Assembly (NCBI RefSeq): GCF_019097595.1
Contig: NC_080732.1
Location: forward strand, 9,889,905-9,953,904
Reading direction: 5' to 3'
Origin: Hemibagrus wyckioides
Taxonomy: Eukaryota > Chordata > Actinopteri > Siluriformes > Bagridae
Length of the DNA: 64,000 bases
Below, in pieces: positions 1-12,900 of the stretch; position 1 is the stretch's first letter, and the number at the start of each line of letters is the position of its first letter. Below the pieces are notes generated by a model. That model worked only from the letters and a program-made list of their open reading frames with translations, was not told the origin of the DNA and searched no databases. Position numbers and translations under genes: made by a program.

Positions 1-620
1 CAAATTGTAATGGCTAGATGACTGGATTAGATCATCTCCAAAACTACAACTCTTGTGGGGTGTTCCCGGTCTGCAGTGGTCAGTGTCTATCAAAAGTGGT
101 CCAAGAAAGGAACAGTGGTGAACTGGTGACAGGGTCATGGATGGCCAAGGCTCATTGATGCATTTGGGGAGTGAAGGCTGGCCCATGTGATCTGATCCAA
201 CAGGCAAGCTACTGTTGCTCAAATTGCTGAAGAAGTTAATGCTGGTTCTGATAGAAAGGTGTCAGAATACACAGTGCATCACAATTTGTTGCATATCGGA
301 CTGCATAGCCGCAGACCAGTCAGGGTGCCCATGCTGACCCCTTTGCACCACTGAAACGGCCAACAATGGGCATGTGAGCATGTGAACAACTGGACCACAG
401 AGCAATGGAAGAAGGTGGCCTGGTCTGATGAATCATATTTTATTTTAAATCACGTGGAGGGCCGGGTGTGTGTGTTGCTTACTAGGGGAACACGTGGCAC
501 CAGGATGCACTATGGGAGGAAGGCAAGCCGGCAGAGGCAGTGTCATGCTTTGGGCACTGTTCTGCTGGGAAAGTTTGGGTTCTGCCATCCATTTGGATGT
601 TACTTTGACACGTACCAGCT
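1..620 (+). mobile_element. Tc1/mariner-like transposon fragment, cut by window edge
   Basis: This is the middle part of a Tc1-like DNA transposon of a family common in fish. It matches the copy at 30,475-31,923 closely over the helix-turn-helix and central transposase region, including the stretch encoding a WSDES-type first catalytic aspartate near 420-435. The reading frame is broken by stops and indels, so it is a dead copy. Its left end lies outside the window. Its right end stops abruptly near 620, where a reversed gypsy remnant begins after about 14 bp of other sequence. The family is recognised from repeated copies within this window and from general knowledge of fish Tc1 elements. 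Confidence 0.85.
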
Positions 621-634
621 AACCCTAACCCAGC

Positions 635-2889
635 AGCCTTTATGGACAATAGCTCATGGTTACCTACAACATAGTTAGCTTCAGCCGCTGTCAGTTTTCT
701 TGAAAAGTATGCACAGGGGTGTGGCTTGCCTAAATCTCCCTGCTGTTGGGACAGAATGGCGCTTATTCCACAACTAGAGGCATCAACCTCCACTACAAAT
801 GGGAGATTGGAGTTGAGGTGTCAGAGTATCAGAGCCTTGGTGAAACTCTGCTTGAGCTTAGTGAATGCGTCTCTGGCTTGATCTGTCCAAGCTAGTTTCT
901 TTGGTTTACTCTTAAGTAAAGTACTGACATCAGGGGGCCGGCTATGGTGCTGTAATTGCGGATGAAACATCTGTAGAAATTTGCAAAACCTAAGAAGTGT
1001 TGTAATTCCTTAATGGTCGTGGGTTCTGGCCAGGTGGTGACTGCTTTTACTTTCGTTTGATCCATCTCCACTCACTCCTGAGAGAGCACATATCCAAAAA
1101 AATTTGTTCTTACGGTGGAATTCACACTTTTCAAGTTTCACATATAAGTTATGTTCAAGAAGGCGGGAGAGGATTGAGCGGACATGGTTTATGTGTTCCT
1201 CAAGAGAAGCAGAATAAATGGATATGGTACAGTGTTGGCTTTCAAACCTCGATAGTCAATATATGGGCAAAGGGCACCATCTTTTTCATCAACAAAGAAA
1301 AACTCTATATATCCAGCAGCTTTCTCAATATAATTCTCCATGGCTTGGTTCTCAGGAAGAGAGAGTGGGTAGACTCGATTCTTTGGTGGCATGACATTAG
1401 GGAGTAAGTCTATGGCACAGTCCCAGGAACGGTGAAGAGGGTGGCTAGTCGCTTTTTTCTTTGCTAAATACCTCTTGAAGGTCATGGTATTCTCGAGGAA
1501 GGTTTTCAAAGGTAGCATTTCCTGAGCTTTCAACTGCTGTGGTGAGACATGGGCATATAATGGTGCTGTAGAAACAGGTACTAATACATTGAGATGACCA
1601 GCATTTAAGTTCCCCCTCTTTCCATGATACATGTGGGTCATGTTGCTGTAGCAATGGGAAACCTAGGATAATAGGGTTAGCTGGAGAGGAAATGACATAG
1701 AACGCCAGTTTCTCATGATGAAATAGTCCTATTCATAAATCGAGCTGTTTACTTTGGCATGTGAGAAATCCCTCCCCTATGGGTTGATCGGTGATGGTCA
1801 TCACACGTAGGGGAGGAGTGCATGGGACAGTGGGGAGACCTTGTTCCTCTACCAGGTTGCTGTCTATTAAGTTAACAGCAGCTCCAGAATCTATTAACGC
1901 TGAGACAGGGAAATCCTTGTGAGCATAGTGTAACAAGGCAGGCACAGATATTTTAGAAACAAAGCTACTCTTTCCCACCTGTGATGTGGCTGGTTTTTCA
2001 GGGCATTGGTAGACTCGGTGGCTGGGTTGTCCACAGTAGTAACATAGCTGGTATTGAGTACGGCGCTGGCATTACTTCTCAGATACACGTCCCGTCCCAG
2101 TTGCACGGGCTCAGGAACCTCCTCTCCCTGGCTGGGAAACTGGCTGGGTGTGGTGGTGAAGCGGAGGGCGGATGCGTGTGTTGGAGTGATGCTGGCGTCT
2201 GAGATTATCCAGACGGATAGCTGTGGAGTTGTATTGAGACAGTGTCATGTTAGTGTCTTTGTTGGCCATCTCGGCTTGGAGAGCTGGATTTAGGCCTTCT
2301 CGAAACACAGCCTGCAGGGCCATCACGTTCCATCCAGATTGTGCTGTGAGGTACAGAATTTAATGGCATACTCAGCTGCTGGTTCAGAGCCTTGGCGTAA
2401 TTCCAACAACTGAACTGAAATATCTTTTCCTCCCACTGGATACTCAAACACCTCGTGAATTAATCCCGCGAAATAGTTCGTTGGAGTTTTTACCTGCGGA
2501 TCCGAATCCCACACCGCTGAAGCCCAATCTAGTGCTTTCCCCATAAGGAGTGACAGCATAAATGCACACCTGGTTGTATAAAGTTCCGGCTGATGAGCGA
2601 AAAAGTTGTCATGAAACCCACGACAGCGGTCAGCGGATCCATCAAACTTTTCAGGTAGTGCCATGTGAGGTAACTCACTGCATGGTGGTGGCGTGGGAGC
2701 GGGAGGCACGGCCTGGTTCTGAGCCTGCTGTTGTAGTAGTTGGTTGGTAGCTTTTAGCGTCTCAACCTCCACTTGGTAAGCGTGGATGATAACTCCTTGA
2801 CGCCATAATGCAGCTTGTAAGTCCGCTGGATTTATCGTAGGCAAAGTATCCTGTAATGACTCACCAGAGTCAGAAGGTGTAGAATCCAT
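635..2889 (-). mobile_element. Degenerate Ty3/gypsy retrotransposon, gag-pol remnant
   Basis: Read on the minus strand, this holds in order: gag from an ATG at 2,889, a CCHC zinc knuckle (CYYCGQPSH) near 2,030, a protease core (ALIDSGAAVNLID) near 1,880, the N-terminal part of reverse transcriptase (about 1,520-1,220), and an RNase H start (MEVDASSCG) near 790. The RT palm with the YIDD motif is missing, so an internal deletion joins the RT N-terminus to later RT sequence near 1,190. Several frameshifts and stops are present. The family is close to that of the 48,197-53,060 element. The remnant ends near 635 inside RNase H. Integrase and the 3' LTR are absent. Confidence 0.85.
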
Positions 2890-3115
2890 TTGCAAATGTT
2901 TATTTAAATCCAACACAGCAAGCAAAGTCATAAATCCGAAGACAAAAATCAGAAAATCAAATACTAGGCAAAACAAAACCGAAACCACAAAACAAGCTTG
3001 TGAAACGTAGACGAAACAGGCAAGGGTCATACACATTAAATCTAAACTATGGTAGCAATAATCCACGGCTTGGTACGTCTTAGCAAGAATGATACAGATC
3101 TGCCATTTCATCTGT
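2890..3115 (-). mobile_element. Probable 5' LTR/leader remnant of the gypsy element
   Basis: Immediately upstream of the minus-strand gag ATG is a stretch resembling the 3' half of the 48,197 LTR: a CCCTTGCCTGTT block, a T/G-rich segment with GGTTTCGGTTTTG, and an AATAAA 12 bp before the gag ATG. The first half of the LTR is not recognisable. The similarity is patchy, so this is an assignment by position and motif order. Confidence 0.55.
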
Positions 3116-3130
3116 CAGCTTGTGACAGCA

Positions 3131-3420
3131 AAGAATTAGTGTCTATAATGACCTTAGAAAATACAATGACCTAATAGTTCCTCATGGGCCATTGATTGCT
3201 GTTGTAGAAAGGACATTAATCAGTTACAGTTACATTATTTACTGTTTAGTGTTACCCAAATGAGGATGGGTTCCCTTCTGAACCTGGTTCCTCTCAAGGT
3301 TTCTTCCTCATATCATCCCAGGGAGTTTTTCCTTGCCACTGTCACCACAGACTTGCTCATTAGGGATAAAATACAATATTAGGCAGATGGTCATTATGAT
3401 CGGTGTATATATTATTTCTA
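3131..3420 (+). repeat. LINE-like 3' repeat, copy 1
   Basis: This stretch shares a long diverged match with 9,565-9,966, including ATGAGGATGGGTTCC, CTGGTTCCTCTCA and CAGGGAGTTTTTCCTTGCC. That block is very common in fish genomes as the 3' region of a retroposon. This copy lacks the terminal AATAAATTGAATTGAA tail seen in the second copy. Confidence 0.6.
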
Positions 3421-5346
3421 TATTAGAGCTTTTACATCAAAAGAACCCACAGAATTGTCTAGGTGATTGATTACTTAGAGTCAGTGTTTTGCTACACTCC
3501 AAATAATGTAGCTCCATTTAAAAGAACAAAAAATTAGAGACAAATAACTAGCACCCTGGAATAATGATCACATGTGCACATTAAAACAGAGCACTAGGAA
3601 ATTAAAACATGTTAAATGTGAATGTGTTGCATACAGTATTTAATGATGACAGTGAGTTAATAAGATACAGCAGATTAGATTGTGTAGAGATTATGTTTAT
3701 GACCTATTATATTATCCTCAAATTTCTTAAGGTAATGACAAAGTGAAGGCTTATAATAGACCTTATTTAAAAGTGGTCATATTTTTATTGGACAACAAAT
3801 CTCAGTCTTCAAAAGAATGTGTCATACCTAGCAATGGAGCCAGCACTGCCTCCTCTATAATGTAACCAGGTGATATTTAAGGGGGTCTGAATATTCAAAA
3901 TATTACTGATGTACATAGCTGCAGACACGAATATGACTGGATGACACGGATGACATAATCCGTGTGTAGGTACACATGCACAATCGAAGAAGTTATAGAG
4001 TAAGCTACAGGTGTTCACGATTTCTTTTAATCTAAGTTTAATCTAACACCATCCAGGTAAAGATCGCTATGTATAAAGTTTTTATTGTCTTTGAAAAGTT
4101 CTCAGTTTACGTGAACACTTCCTCACATGTTGCTTTATATCTGTAGGGAATTGGATGTTGACGCAGGATTGCGTTGATGAGCGAGTGTGGCTAAGTTAAT
4201 GCACCACACGTTCAGACGAGGTCTGGTAGCGCAGAAGTGATTATATTAGTGTACATCGTTAGAAACATCTGGAAAAGTGAGTAATGTTCACTATATTTTG
4301 TTAATGTAAGTGTATTTTGTGTGTTATTGTAATGTAACTGTTAGCACTTCTAAGATGTTGTGTTTTCTTCTTACCGTATTATTATTATTAGTAGTAGTAT
4401 TGTTATTAGACTTATTACTGTTGGAATTATTGTTATTTTTGTTTAAATTATTGTAAGGAAACAAAGACAACTTTATATTTTACTTCATTTTAAATGGGTG
4501 TCATTTATTGTTTAAAACTGAAGGAATTCTGACACTGCATTTTGGTATATTTGTTTGTTTTCTTCTCCTTTTAGTTTTTATTTCCTGCTCAGTTAAAGAC
4601 AAATGAAACAATCACAATAAATTGTGAACCCCACCCGATTTTTGTGGAACCTGTGTTTTATTTTCCTGCAGCCACAATAAGATAAAAGTTGTTTTTTTTT
4701 TCTTGCTCAGATTTGCTCTGAGATTGGGTCTAAATCACTTTAAAAGCTAGGATTCCAATTTAGAAAATTTAAAGCTAATTTAGGAGATCTCTGAGGTGAT
4801 TCTTTGAATCGTTATGAATACAGGCCTAAGAAAAGTATTCATAAAAAACTATTCATAAAAAGCTTGGCTAAACAAATGTGTTTTTAGCCTGGACTGAGAC
4901 CAACCCTGAGACTGTGTCTGAGTCCCAAACACTAATTGGAACCCTGTTTTGTAACTGCAGGACTTTGTGAAAAAAGCTCTGCCATGTAGCCTCTACTACT
5001 TGAGATACTAAACAAATAGCCTGCACCTTTCGATCATAGTAGGTGTTGCAGTTCATAACAAAAGTTCACTCAGGTACTGATGCGCGAGACCATTGAGTGC
5101 TTCACAGGTCAGTAGTAGTATTTTATAAACAATGCAAAATAGGATCTGGATCAATTATATTTAGTTGGTGTCTCTCATCTGGCTGTGCTGAAACATATAA
5201 CTGTGTAACATCAGCATACCAGAGAAAGCTTCTACCATGTTTATAAATAATTGTTTATAAATATAATCTGATATGTCTTCTATATGAGGACACTATCCGC
5301 TCCACGCATCGGCCTGGTATTGTAGTACTTCCAGGCTTGGTTATTG
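3421..5346. other. AT-rich intronic sequence without recognised genes
   Basis: No exon, transposase or RNA gene is recognised here. There is a short (ATT/AGT) run near 4,376-4,400 and otherwise AT-rich unique-looking DNA. A 189-bp open frame at 4,868-5,056 (minus) has no recognisable content. Confidence 0.5.
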
Positions 5347-5580
5347 GGAGGTGATAGCTTAAGTGGTTAAGGCTCTGTTGACCGGAAAAACAGTGGTTCA
5401 TGCCCCAGCACCACCAAGTTGCCACTGTTGGGCTCTTCAGCAAGGCCCTTAACCCTCTCTGCTCCAGGGGAGCTGTATCATGGCTGACCTTGCGCTCTGA
5501 CCCCAACCTCCAAGGATGGGATATGTGAAAAAAGAATTTCACTGTGCAGTAATGTATATGTGACAAATAAAGGCTATTTA
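5347..5580 (+). repeat. tRNA-derived SINE, family A, copy 1
   Basis: The head has an A-box-like AGTGGTTAAGG and a degraded B box. It is followed by a conserved body (CAAGTTGCCACTGTTGGG, GCCCTTAACCCTCTCTGCTCC, CCTCCAAGGATGGGATATGTG) and a tail ending TGACAAATAAAGGC. The same element occurs reversed at 31,021-31,252 and 46,345-46,565. RNA polymerase III origin is inferred from the box-like motifs. Confidence 0.75.
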
Positions 5581-7530
5581 TTTATTTAAATAAAAGCAAA
5601 GGGCCAAAAACAGACCCTTGTAAAACACCAAACATAACCTTTGTATGCATAGAGAAATCATTATTTACATCTACAAACTGATAATATTCAGTCAAAATAT
5701 ACCTGAGCCAGAAGAAGCTATTTCCTTAACTCCAAACAACATTTTGTAGTTAATCAACTAGAATAGTATGATCACTGGCGTCAAAAGCTGCAGTAAGGTT
5801 AAGCAACACGGGCAAGGAGACACATAGTTGACTGATACATTTCATTAATATTATTCCTATGTAGGTGTGCAATAAACGTGCTATACAAATTGATCTAATT
5901 ATTTCTTATTTATTATTTCTTAATCTTAGCATACATAATGCTGTTAGTGCTTGCATAACAAAAACAAAAGAATTGGCCTTGTCATTCCAATACTTCCAAA
6001 TGGGACTGTAACACTGTGAGATTTATGCCAAACTAAAAAAAGCTAAACCTCTACCAAGACATGCTGAAGACATTTGAGTTCAAGATGAAAGGATAAATAT
6101 TTGCAGTAATGCATATTGTCCTTCTCATCCATTGTGTGCTACTACTGTGTATGTGTATATATGTACTTGTACAACTTGTATATATGTACCACACAAGCAC
6201 AACATTGGGCAGAAGTGTCACTACTTTGCATTTCATGCCACAAACAAAAGCAATACACTGATCATACACAACCTGGGTAGCTGGAAACACTTCTTTTAGG
6301 CAAGGGACAAAGAGAGAGAAAAGAAAAGAGAACAAAAACAGAGAGAGAAAAAAAAAATCTCTGAACTGTTTCCCTTACATACAAAGCAGGATGGGGACAG
6401 AGGCAGGCGACAGTGAAAAGGCAAAAATGAGAGAGTGGGATTCAGAAAAAATGAGTGAAATGTGCTGGTTGAGACAGAGAGGAACTCATCCTCTATTCTT
6501 CTTCATGACATGAAGGCGCCCGGCATCACTAGCTTCTCTGTCATCTTCCTACCATCTGCCCAAACTTTCCCAGAGTTTGGATGGTGCTGAAGGAGTATGT
6601 TATCAGTTTATGTGTGAGAAAGAATGACTGTGAGGTAGTGGACTGTCATTCAAACCTGACCTTTGTTTCACACTCTGGCTCTGTTTCTGCTTACTTCCCT
6701 TGTTTTACCCCAACATGCCTCTACAATGATCATCAGATTTTAATTAAACTTTCATCGTAACACTGAAAATCCTGAGGCATCTGCTCTCATACTATTTAAT
6801 TCTTAATAAAAATGTTGACCATCTCAAAAAAGTAATCACACCAAAAGTAATCTTCCTATAATATATTATGGAATTATGCAGTAAATAAAAAGAATCTGAT
6901 TTATCAGGGAAAGAGAAAGATGACATGAGATCTTTAGCACAAGCCACTTTTACTGGGAAGGTAGTTCATATATGAAGGTCTGCCCTAGGATCCAGGAAAT
7001 TGTGAAACGAGAGATTATGCAAATAAGCTTTTTTGGACAAGGACACAGTTTAACAGATTTAACTCAAGAGGATTTACATTTATTATTTTTATCTAATGAT
7101 ACCCTTGGTTTTTCTGTACTACTAAAGATTTCTCATTTCTCCAGACTTTTTAACTTTTTGCAACATAATTCTAAATCGTGTTAGGTAATTTGATAGATGC
7201 CTATAATATAAGGTGAGTGAGACAAGAACTACTATTAGCCACAGGTAATACCATTATTTCAGGTAAGCTAGGAGCCCGAAGGCTATAAAACCATGAATAA
7301 TCTTAGCAGGGACCAAGGGACATAAAAGCTATTTACTTATAATATGGCATTAATAATAAATTAAATATAATCTGGAAAGCGGCTTAAATTTAAAAAAAAA
7401 ACTTCAAGTACCTGAACTGTAATGCCTGTTAAGAACCTACAAATGTCTTTATATAAAGATATAATACATTAATTTGGAGTAAAAAAGGATGTCAGAGTGA
7501 TTGGAAATGACAGAAAAGTGGGCAAAGACT
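5581..7530. other. Intronic sequence, no gene recognised
   Basis: AT-rich DNA. 5,590-5,900 has the feel of a decayed retroposon 3' end (GTGCAATAAACGTGCTATAC near 5,866). 6,360-6,720 is less AT-rich and lacks repeats, so it could hold a regulatory element, but nothing in it can be named. Confidence 0.4.
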
Positions 7531-7943
7531 ATAACAGTAGCTCGTCTGTTGGATCGGATCACACGGGCCAACCTTCACTTCCCACATGCATCAATGAGCC
7601 ACCCATGACCCTGTCACTGGTTCACCACTGTTCCTTCCTTGGACCACTTTCATTAGATACTGATTACTGCAGACGGGGAACAGCCCACAAGAGCTGCAGT
7701 TTTGGAGTTTCTCTGATCCAGTCGTCTAGCCATCACAATTTGGCCCTTCGTGAAACTTGCTAAATTCCTTATGCTTGCCCAATTTTCTTGCTTATAACAC
7801 ATCAACTTTGAGGACAAAATGTTCACTTGCTGCCTAATATATCCCACCCACTAACAGGTGCCACGATGAGGAGATAATCAGTGTTATTCATGTCACCTCT
7901 CAGTGGTCATAATGCGTAATGTTATGGCTGATCAGTATGTATA
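7531..7943 (-). mobile_element. Tc1-like fragment, 5' end
   Basis: On the minus strand this is the terminal inverted repeat (GATCAGCCATAACATTA type) and the first 400 bp of the same Tc1 family as 1-620, 22,784-23,331 and 30,475-31,923. It includes the transposase start (GGGCAAGCATAAGG) and the first helix-turn-helix coding stretch. It stops at the AGCTCGTCTGTTGGATCGG block, so about three quarters of the element is gone. A (TA)n tract separates it from the MITE that begins at 7,963. Confidence 0.85.
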
Positions 7944-7962
7944 TACTGTATATATATATATA

Positions 7963-8492
7963 CTACCAGTCAAAAGTTTGGACACACCATGGTCTTTCCT
8001 ATTGTTTATTTCTTTCTACAATGCTGAAGGCGGCCAAAATACACAATAATGTCCTTTGAACAGTTGATATTGAGATATGTCTGCTACTTATGCTCTGTAA
8101 AGCCTTCATAACGGCTCTAATCCGAGGTGCTGTTAATTGGTGATTTCTGAGGTTGGTAACTCTAAATGAACTTCCCCTCTGCAGCAGAGGTAAATTTTGG
8201 TCTTGCTTTACTGGGATGGTCTTTATGTGAGCCAGTTTCATCATGGTGCTTGATGGGTTTTGCAAATGCACTTGACAATACTGTTCTTGCAAGAACTATT
8301 CCAGAACACCTGACCTTCGTGTCTTAAAATAACAACTGACTGTTGTTTTTTGTCATTACATATGGATTACTTAAGTCCATGTGTGTTATTTCATAGTTTT
8401 GAAATCCCTAGTATTGTTCTAGAATGTAGAAAATAAATCCCTAAACAAAAAACATTTAATTGTTTAAGGTGTATCCAAACTTTTGACTGGTA

Positions 8493-8493
<1 letters not shown>
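7963..8493 (-). mobile_element. Tc1-derived MITE with residual ORF, copy 1
   Basis: Both ends carry the terminal inverted repeat CTACCAGTCAAAAGTTTGG, with flanking TA dinucleotides as Tc1 target duplications. The body is homologous, in reverse orientation, to 59,004-59,568. On the minus strand 8,292-7,999 encodes a 97-residue frame containing LQRGSSFRVTNLRNHQLTAP and HISISTVQR, the second helix-turn-helix part of a Tc1 transposase, which then runs into 3' untranslated sequence. The catalytic domain is absent, so this is a non-autonomous deletion derivative. Confidence 0.85.
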
Positions 8494-8552
<59 letters not shown>

Positions 8553-8557
8553 TTTTT

Positions 8558-8604
<47 letters not shown>

Positions 8605-8606
8605 CC
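8494..8606. repeat. (TA)n and T-rich microsatellite
   Basis: Two (TA)n tracts (8,494-8,543 and about 8,562-8,589) alternate with T runs. The tract abuts the right TIR of the MITE, consistent with Tc1 insertion at TA. Confidence 0.95.
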
Positions 8607-9564
8607 CCTTTCTTCCTCATCCCTAATCTTTTCCCCTCTCCTTCAGTGTCCCTTACACTGACTGGAATTCAGTGGTTCAGTGGTGTATGATCTGTCTGAT
8701 GTGGCAGTGACACAAAGTAACTGCAACAGGAGATGGATGAATAGAGAGAAGGAGACTATTGCATGTCCCTTAACACTCACTTGTACAAATGAGTCTGATG
8801 CTGTCATCTGTGATGTATGAGGTTACAACACTGATTGCAGGATGAGGTAGGAGGTTAGAGAAAGGAGAGAGAGGAATGGAAAAGGATTTGACACTAATGT
8901 TGTAATGGACAGATACAACAGCCCTCATAATTGAAAAGGTGGTACTGACAGAAATAGGGAGAGATAAAGAAAGAGACAGCCTGTGGCTAAAAAAACAGAT
9001 TCACGTGTGGAAAGAACAGCATTAAAAGATTTATCTTTAGATTCAGTGACACCAGAACATCTGCAACACTGTTGTTCATCCTAATAGACTGAACATCAGT
9101 TTGTCCCTCTGGGAGAATACTTAATTGATATATGTAGACTCTACATCAAAGTATTTACTATAGCAAAAACAAGAATAGTTTAACAAGTTTAGGACAAGAG
9201 CCATTAACCATCCAAAGCATCTTTGAGTGATGCTATACAATATATTATTACAAACACTTACATACACATCCTGCACACAAACAAAGGACATTCCACAAAA
9301 GATGATGATTTATCATTTACGTTTTTTTTTTAAACTGGTATTATACACTGTCCTATTGTCCACCACTTTACTCTCCAGGATACTTTCCAGGAAAACCAGA
9401 AGTACTGCTCTTAGACTTTTTGTGTCCAAGTAGGCTACTGTGCTATTCTAAATGTTGCTCTGTGATGTAATAAATTACAGCCCAGGGGCTTATCACAATG
9501 TCTTTGACACTGCCATTATGTCGATCAACTTGCTCAGGTCTTCAACAGTGAACATTAAAAAACG

Positions 9565-9966
9565 TAAATTAGTGTTAAGTCTATAACGAACTCAAAAATC
9601 ACATTGACCTATTAGTTCCTCAGGAGCTCTTGGCTGCACAATTGACTATAAACAGTAATAAACAGTTATTGACTATAAATAGAAAGGACATTTATATTTA
9701 CATTATTTACTGTCTGGTGTCACCCAACTGAGGATGGGTTCCATTTTGAGCCTGGTTCCTCTCAATGTTTCTTCCTCATATCATCTCAGGGAGTTTTTCC
9801 TTGCCTCTGTCACCTCAGGCTTGCTCATTAGGGATAAATGTTAGAGATAAATAGTAAATTAATTTTAAACTTTATAATTTTTATTTTGCATTACTATACT
9901 TATGTAAAATTGTTGTAGACATTGTCCATTGTTAAAAGCTCTATAAAAATAAATTGAATTGAATTA
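9565..9966 (+). repeat. LINE-like 3' repeat, copy 2, with tail
   Basis: Second and fuller copy of the repeat at 3,131-3,420. It ends in TAAAAATAAATTGAATTGAA, the short pentamer-like tail typical of this fish retroposon 3' end. No coding sequence is present, so this is a 5'-truncated insertion. Confidence 0.65.
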
Positions 9967-9969
9967 TAA

Positions 9970-12900
9970 TCTGTTACACACAACTGAACAGTTACTTATG
10001 TGCAAAACACACCAAATGCTCCCTTTTTAGAAGTGCATAATTAAAGTGGAGCTTTTATGATGATTTAACATTATGTGGAAACATAAGCAATTTTAGCATG
10101 CCTATTAGACCTGATGTTTAACTCTATAGTGATACAATAAATATTTGTGAAATGGACATGTGCTTAAGAATCCACAGACTTAGAACTTTTTCATTTTGTA
10201 TCTAAAAGTATTTAAAAACCTTATCCTTTATTGTTTTAAATAAAACAATTTTTAATACAAAGGAACTATAAATGTTATAAAGAAGTACATCAAGGTCATA
10301 TAATAACTGCTTTATCCAAGTCTATATGAAATTACACACAGTAACCTGAAGCATTAAGCCTAGCTAAGAATCAAATCTGAGGATGCTACAGCACCATACC
10401 AAACTTTAAATTTAAAATTCATCAAATGTATTTTCCACAGTTTTCTCCCCATTTGGGACCAAACCACATCATTATCATCATCATCATCATCATCATTGTC
10501 ATCTTCTTGTTCTTCTTCTTCTTAGTAAATTATAATGTAAAATAATTTTTTTGTTCAATTAAAATTTAGCTCTAGTCATTTTTCTACTGAAAATAACCAG
10601 TTAGACCGGCTTTACCAGCAAAGTTATCATTAAGCTTGAACCCAAGCAACACTAAACATTTTGGGCTAACACATAAAATATACTGGGGTAGAGGTTTTTT
10701 TTTTACTAGACTAGGCTAGAATATTTAGACATTTTGAGCTAATGTTAATGTTACTGTTGTTGTTAACAGTTTGTATATGTGGCAAAATGTATAATCAAGT
10801 TTCAATTGCACATAAAAAAGGGCATACCAAAGTAACATTATGAGACTTATACGCAAACCAAAAGCAGAAATAAACGCTCTAGATGCCCTCATTACTGAAA
10901 CATTTTATAGCCTCTTTACCGAATCTTAAACCCATTTATATTGTCTGATTATGATCTTTTTTTCTGAGCTGTGGCCTACCCCATTAAAATGCAGCCATGC
11001 ATGAAAAGAGCCTGTTTACAGGCTATTTCCCTGAAGCAGGGAAACTCCAACAGCATTCAGTTTTATCAGTCACACTAATAAATCATACAATCCTTTTGCA
11101 TGTCAGTCACTTAAGGATTCAGTGTGAAAGAGCAGAAAAAGAAGCTAAATGGGATGTTAGGACTGGGGGAAAAAGAGTTGAGGGAGAGGAGGGGGAGGAG
11201 GTTTGGGTGGAATTGGCATGTGTAATTCTGATTTGCCTTTTCATCTCTGTGTAAGATACTCCAGACTGATAAAGCGTCTAATCCTAAAGCTGATCAAAAA
11301 AAGGGGGAAAAATCCACATTTAATAAATTAAAGGCTCCATGAACCAGCCAGAGGGTATGTTAAGGGAGAAGAGAAGACTACCTCCCCCACCAGTCTTTCT
11401 TTATCTCTGAAGCACAAACAGGAGCTGAGAGAGTATTCCCCCTTTACAACCCCCTATCCCACTCAAACACACACAACAAACAGTTTGTTGAGGTTTCATT
11501 TTCCTTTTAATTTGATGTAAAAAAACAAAACAACAACAACAACAAAAAAAAACAAAAACAAAATAAAACCACTATATTCATATACCTAAAATATAACAAT
11601 CATTTGGTTTTTATATTATTTGTTTCTACCAATGTTGGCACTCTCTTTGAAAAAAAAAATCAGCTAATAATGTCTTCTTTTAATATCTAACTATTAAAAA
11701 GTATCCTAATATACTAGTATATGCTATGTGTGCCATATCATCCATTCTTACATGCTACAACAATAAGTTTAACTCATTACAGAAAATGCTTGTGAGGAAC
11801 TTATGATTATGTGCATTTACTCCTAAATATACTGTAGATATTCTATTTTGATGTTATTATATTCTTAATTCTCATTAAACTCCCAACTAACCTAAGTTGA
11901 TTAGGGGAAAGGTAGTATTCTAACGCAGTAACAGAATAGCCAGAGAATATATTTTTATATTATAGTGGTGGAAATCACAACCAATTAGTATAAAAAAGTT
12001 TTTCTAGTTATTATCCTGTCTGACTAGTCATTTTCATCCAAACCTCAACAACTCAATATATTCAAAAACCTTAAATGCAAAAAAAGTAATGTGTTCTGTC
12101 ATAAAACACAAATTAAATGTCTAACATTGTCAAGTGTTTTAGAAGCTGCCGTGTTCATGAAGTATTAGCAACTCTCATGAGAGTGTCTGTATTTACAATC
12201 ATCAAAATCATATGGGTATGAAGGATGAATTAATAGTCCTGTGTGGATACTTGCGTAGAGTGGTCTTCATAATTATACATAAGGTGACCATGTCCATTAG
12301 AGGGCAGTGTTGCATGAATCACACCAGGATTTGCAGAAAAAGAAAGTAACAAACAAAAATCTCTAGGAGCTAAGCAAGCCATTTCTGGCAGGTAGAAATT
12401 AAAAAGGGGCACAAAATATGTAGCACTATGTCAAATATCTCACTTATTATCTCAAAATTTTGCCTTGTTATGTCAAAATTTCTCTCAATTATTAATCTCA
12501 AGCCAAATAATTTCTAAAGCAAAACTTTGTATACATACAAGTTACATTTTATACATAAATACAATAAACTCTATATTTTGAAAAAATCACACATAAAAAA
12601 GATTGAGGCTAATTCATAACAGCTCAAAATTAAAGAGATGCTAGATGTTTTCAGTGCATTATTTAGTTCCTAGGGAAACGTGGTGTACTTTAAAAAAAAA
12701 AAAATTTAATTAATCTGCCCCAACCTTCCAAAAATTGCCTAAAACAAGAGAGACAAATATAGGATTCTTCATTCCTTAAGCACCAACTAATTTGAAGGAA
12801 GGGACTATACAGGTGTTTACATTTAGTAGCACGTCTGAGCTGTCAGCTGCAGTTGCAAGCAAGAAATAATGGACGATAAGTAGCGATACATCAAGAGAAT

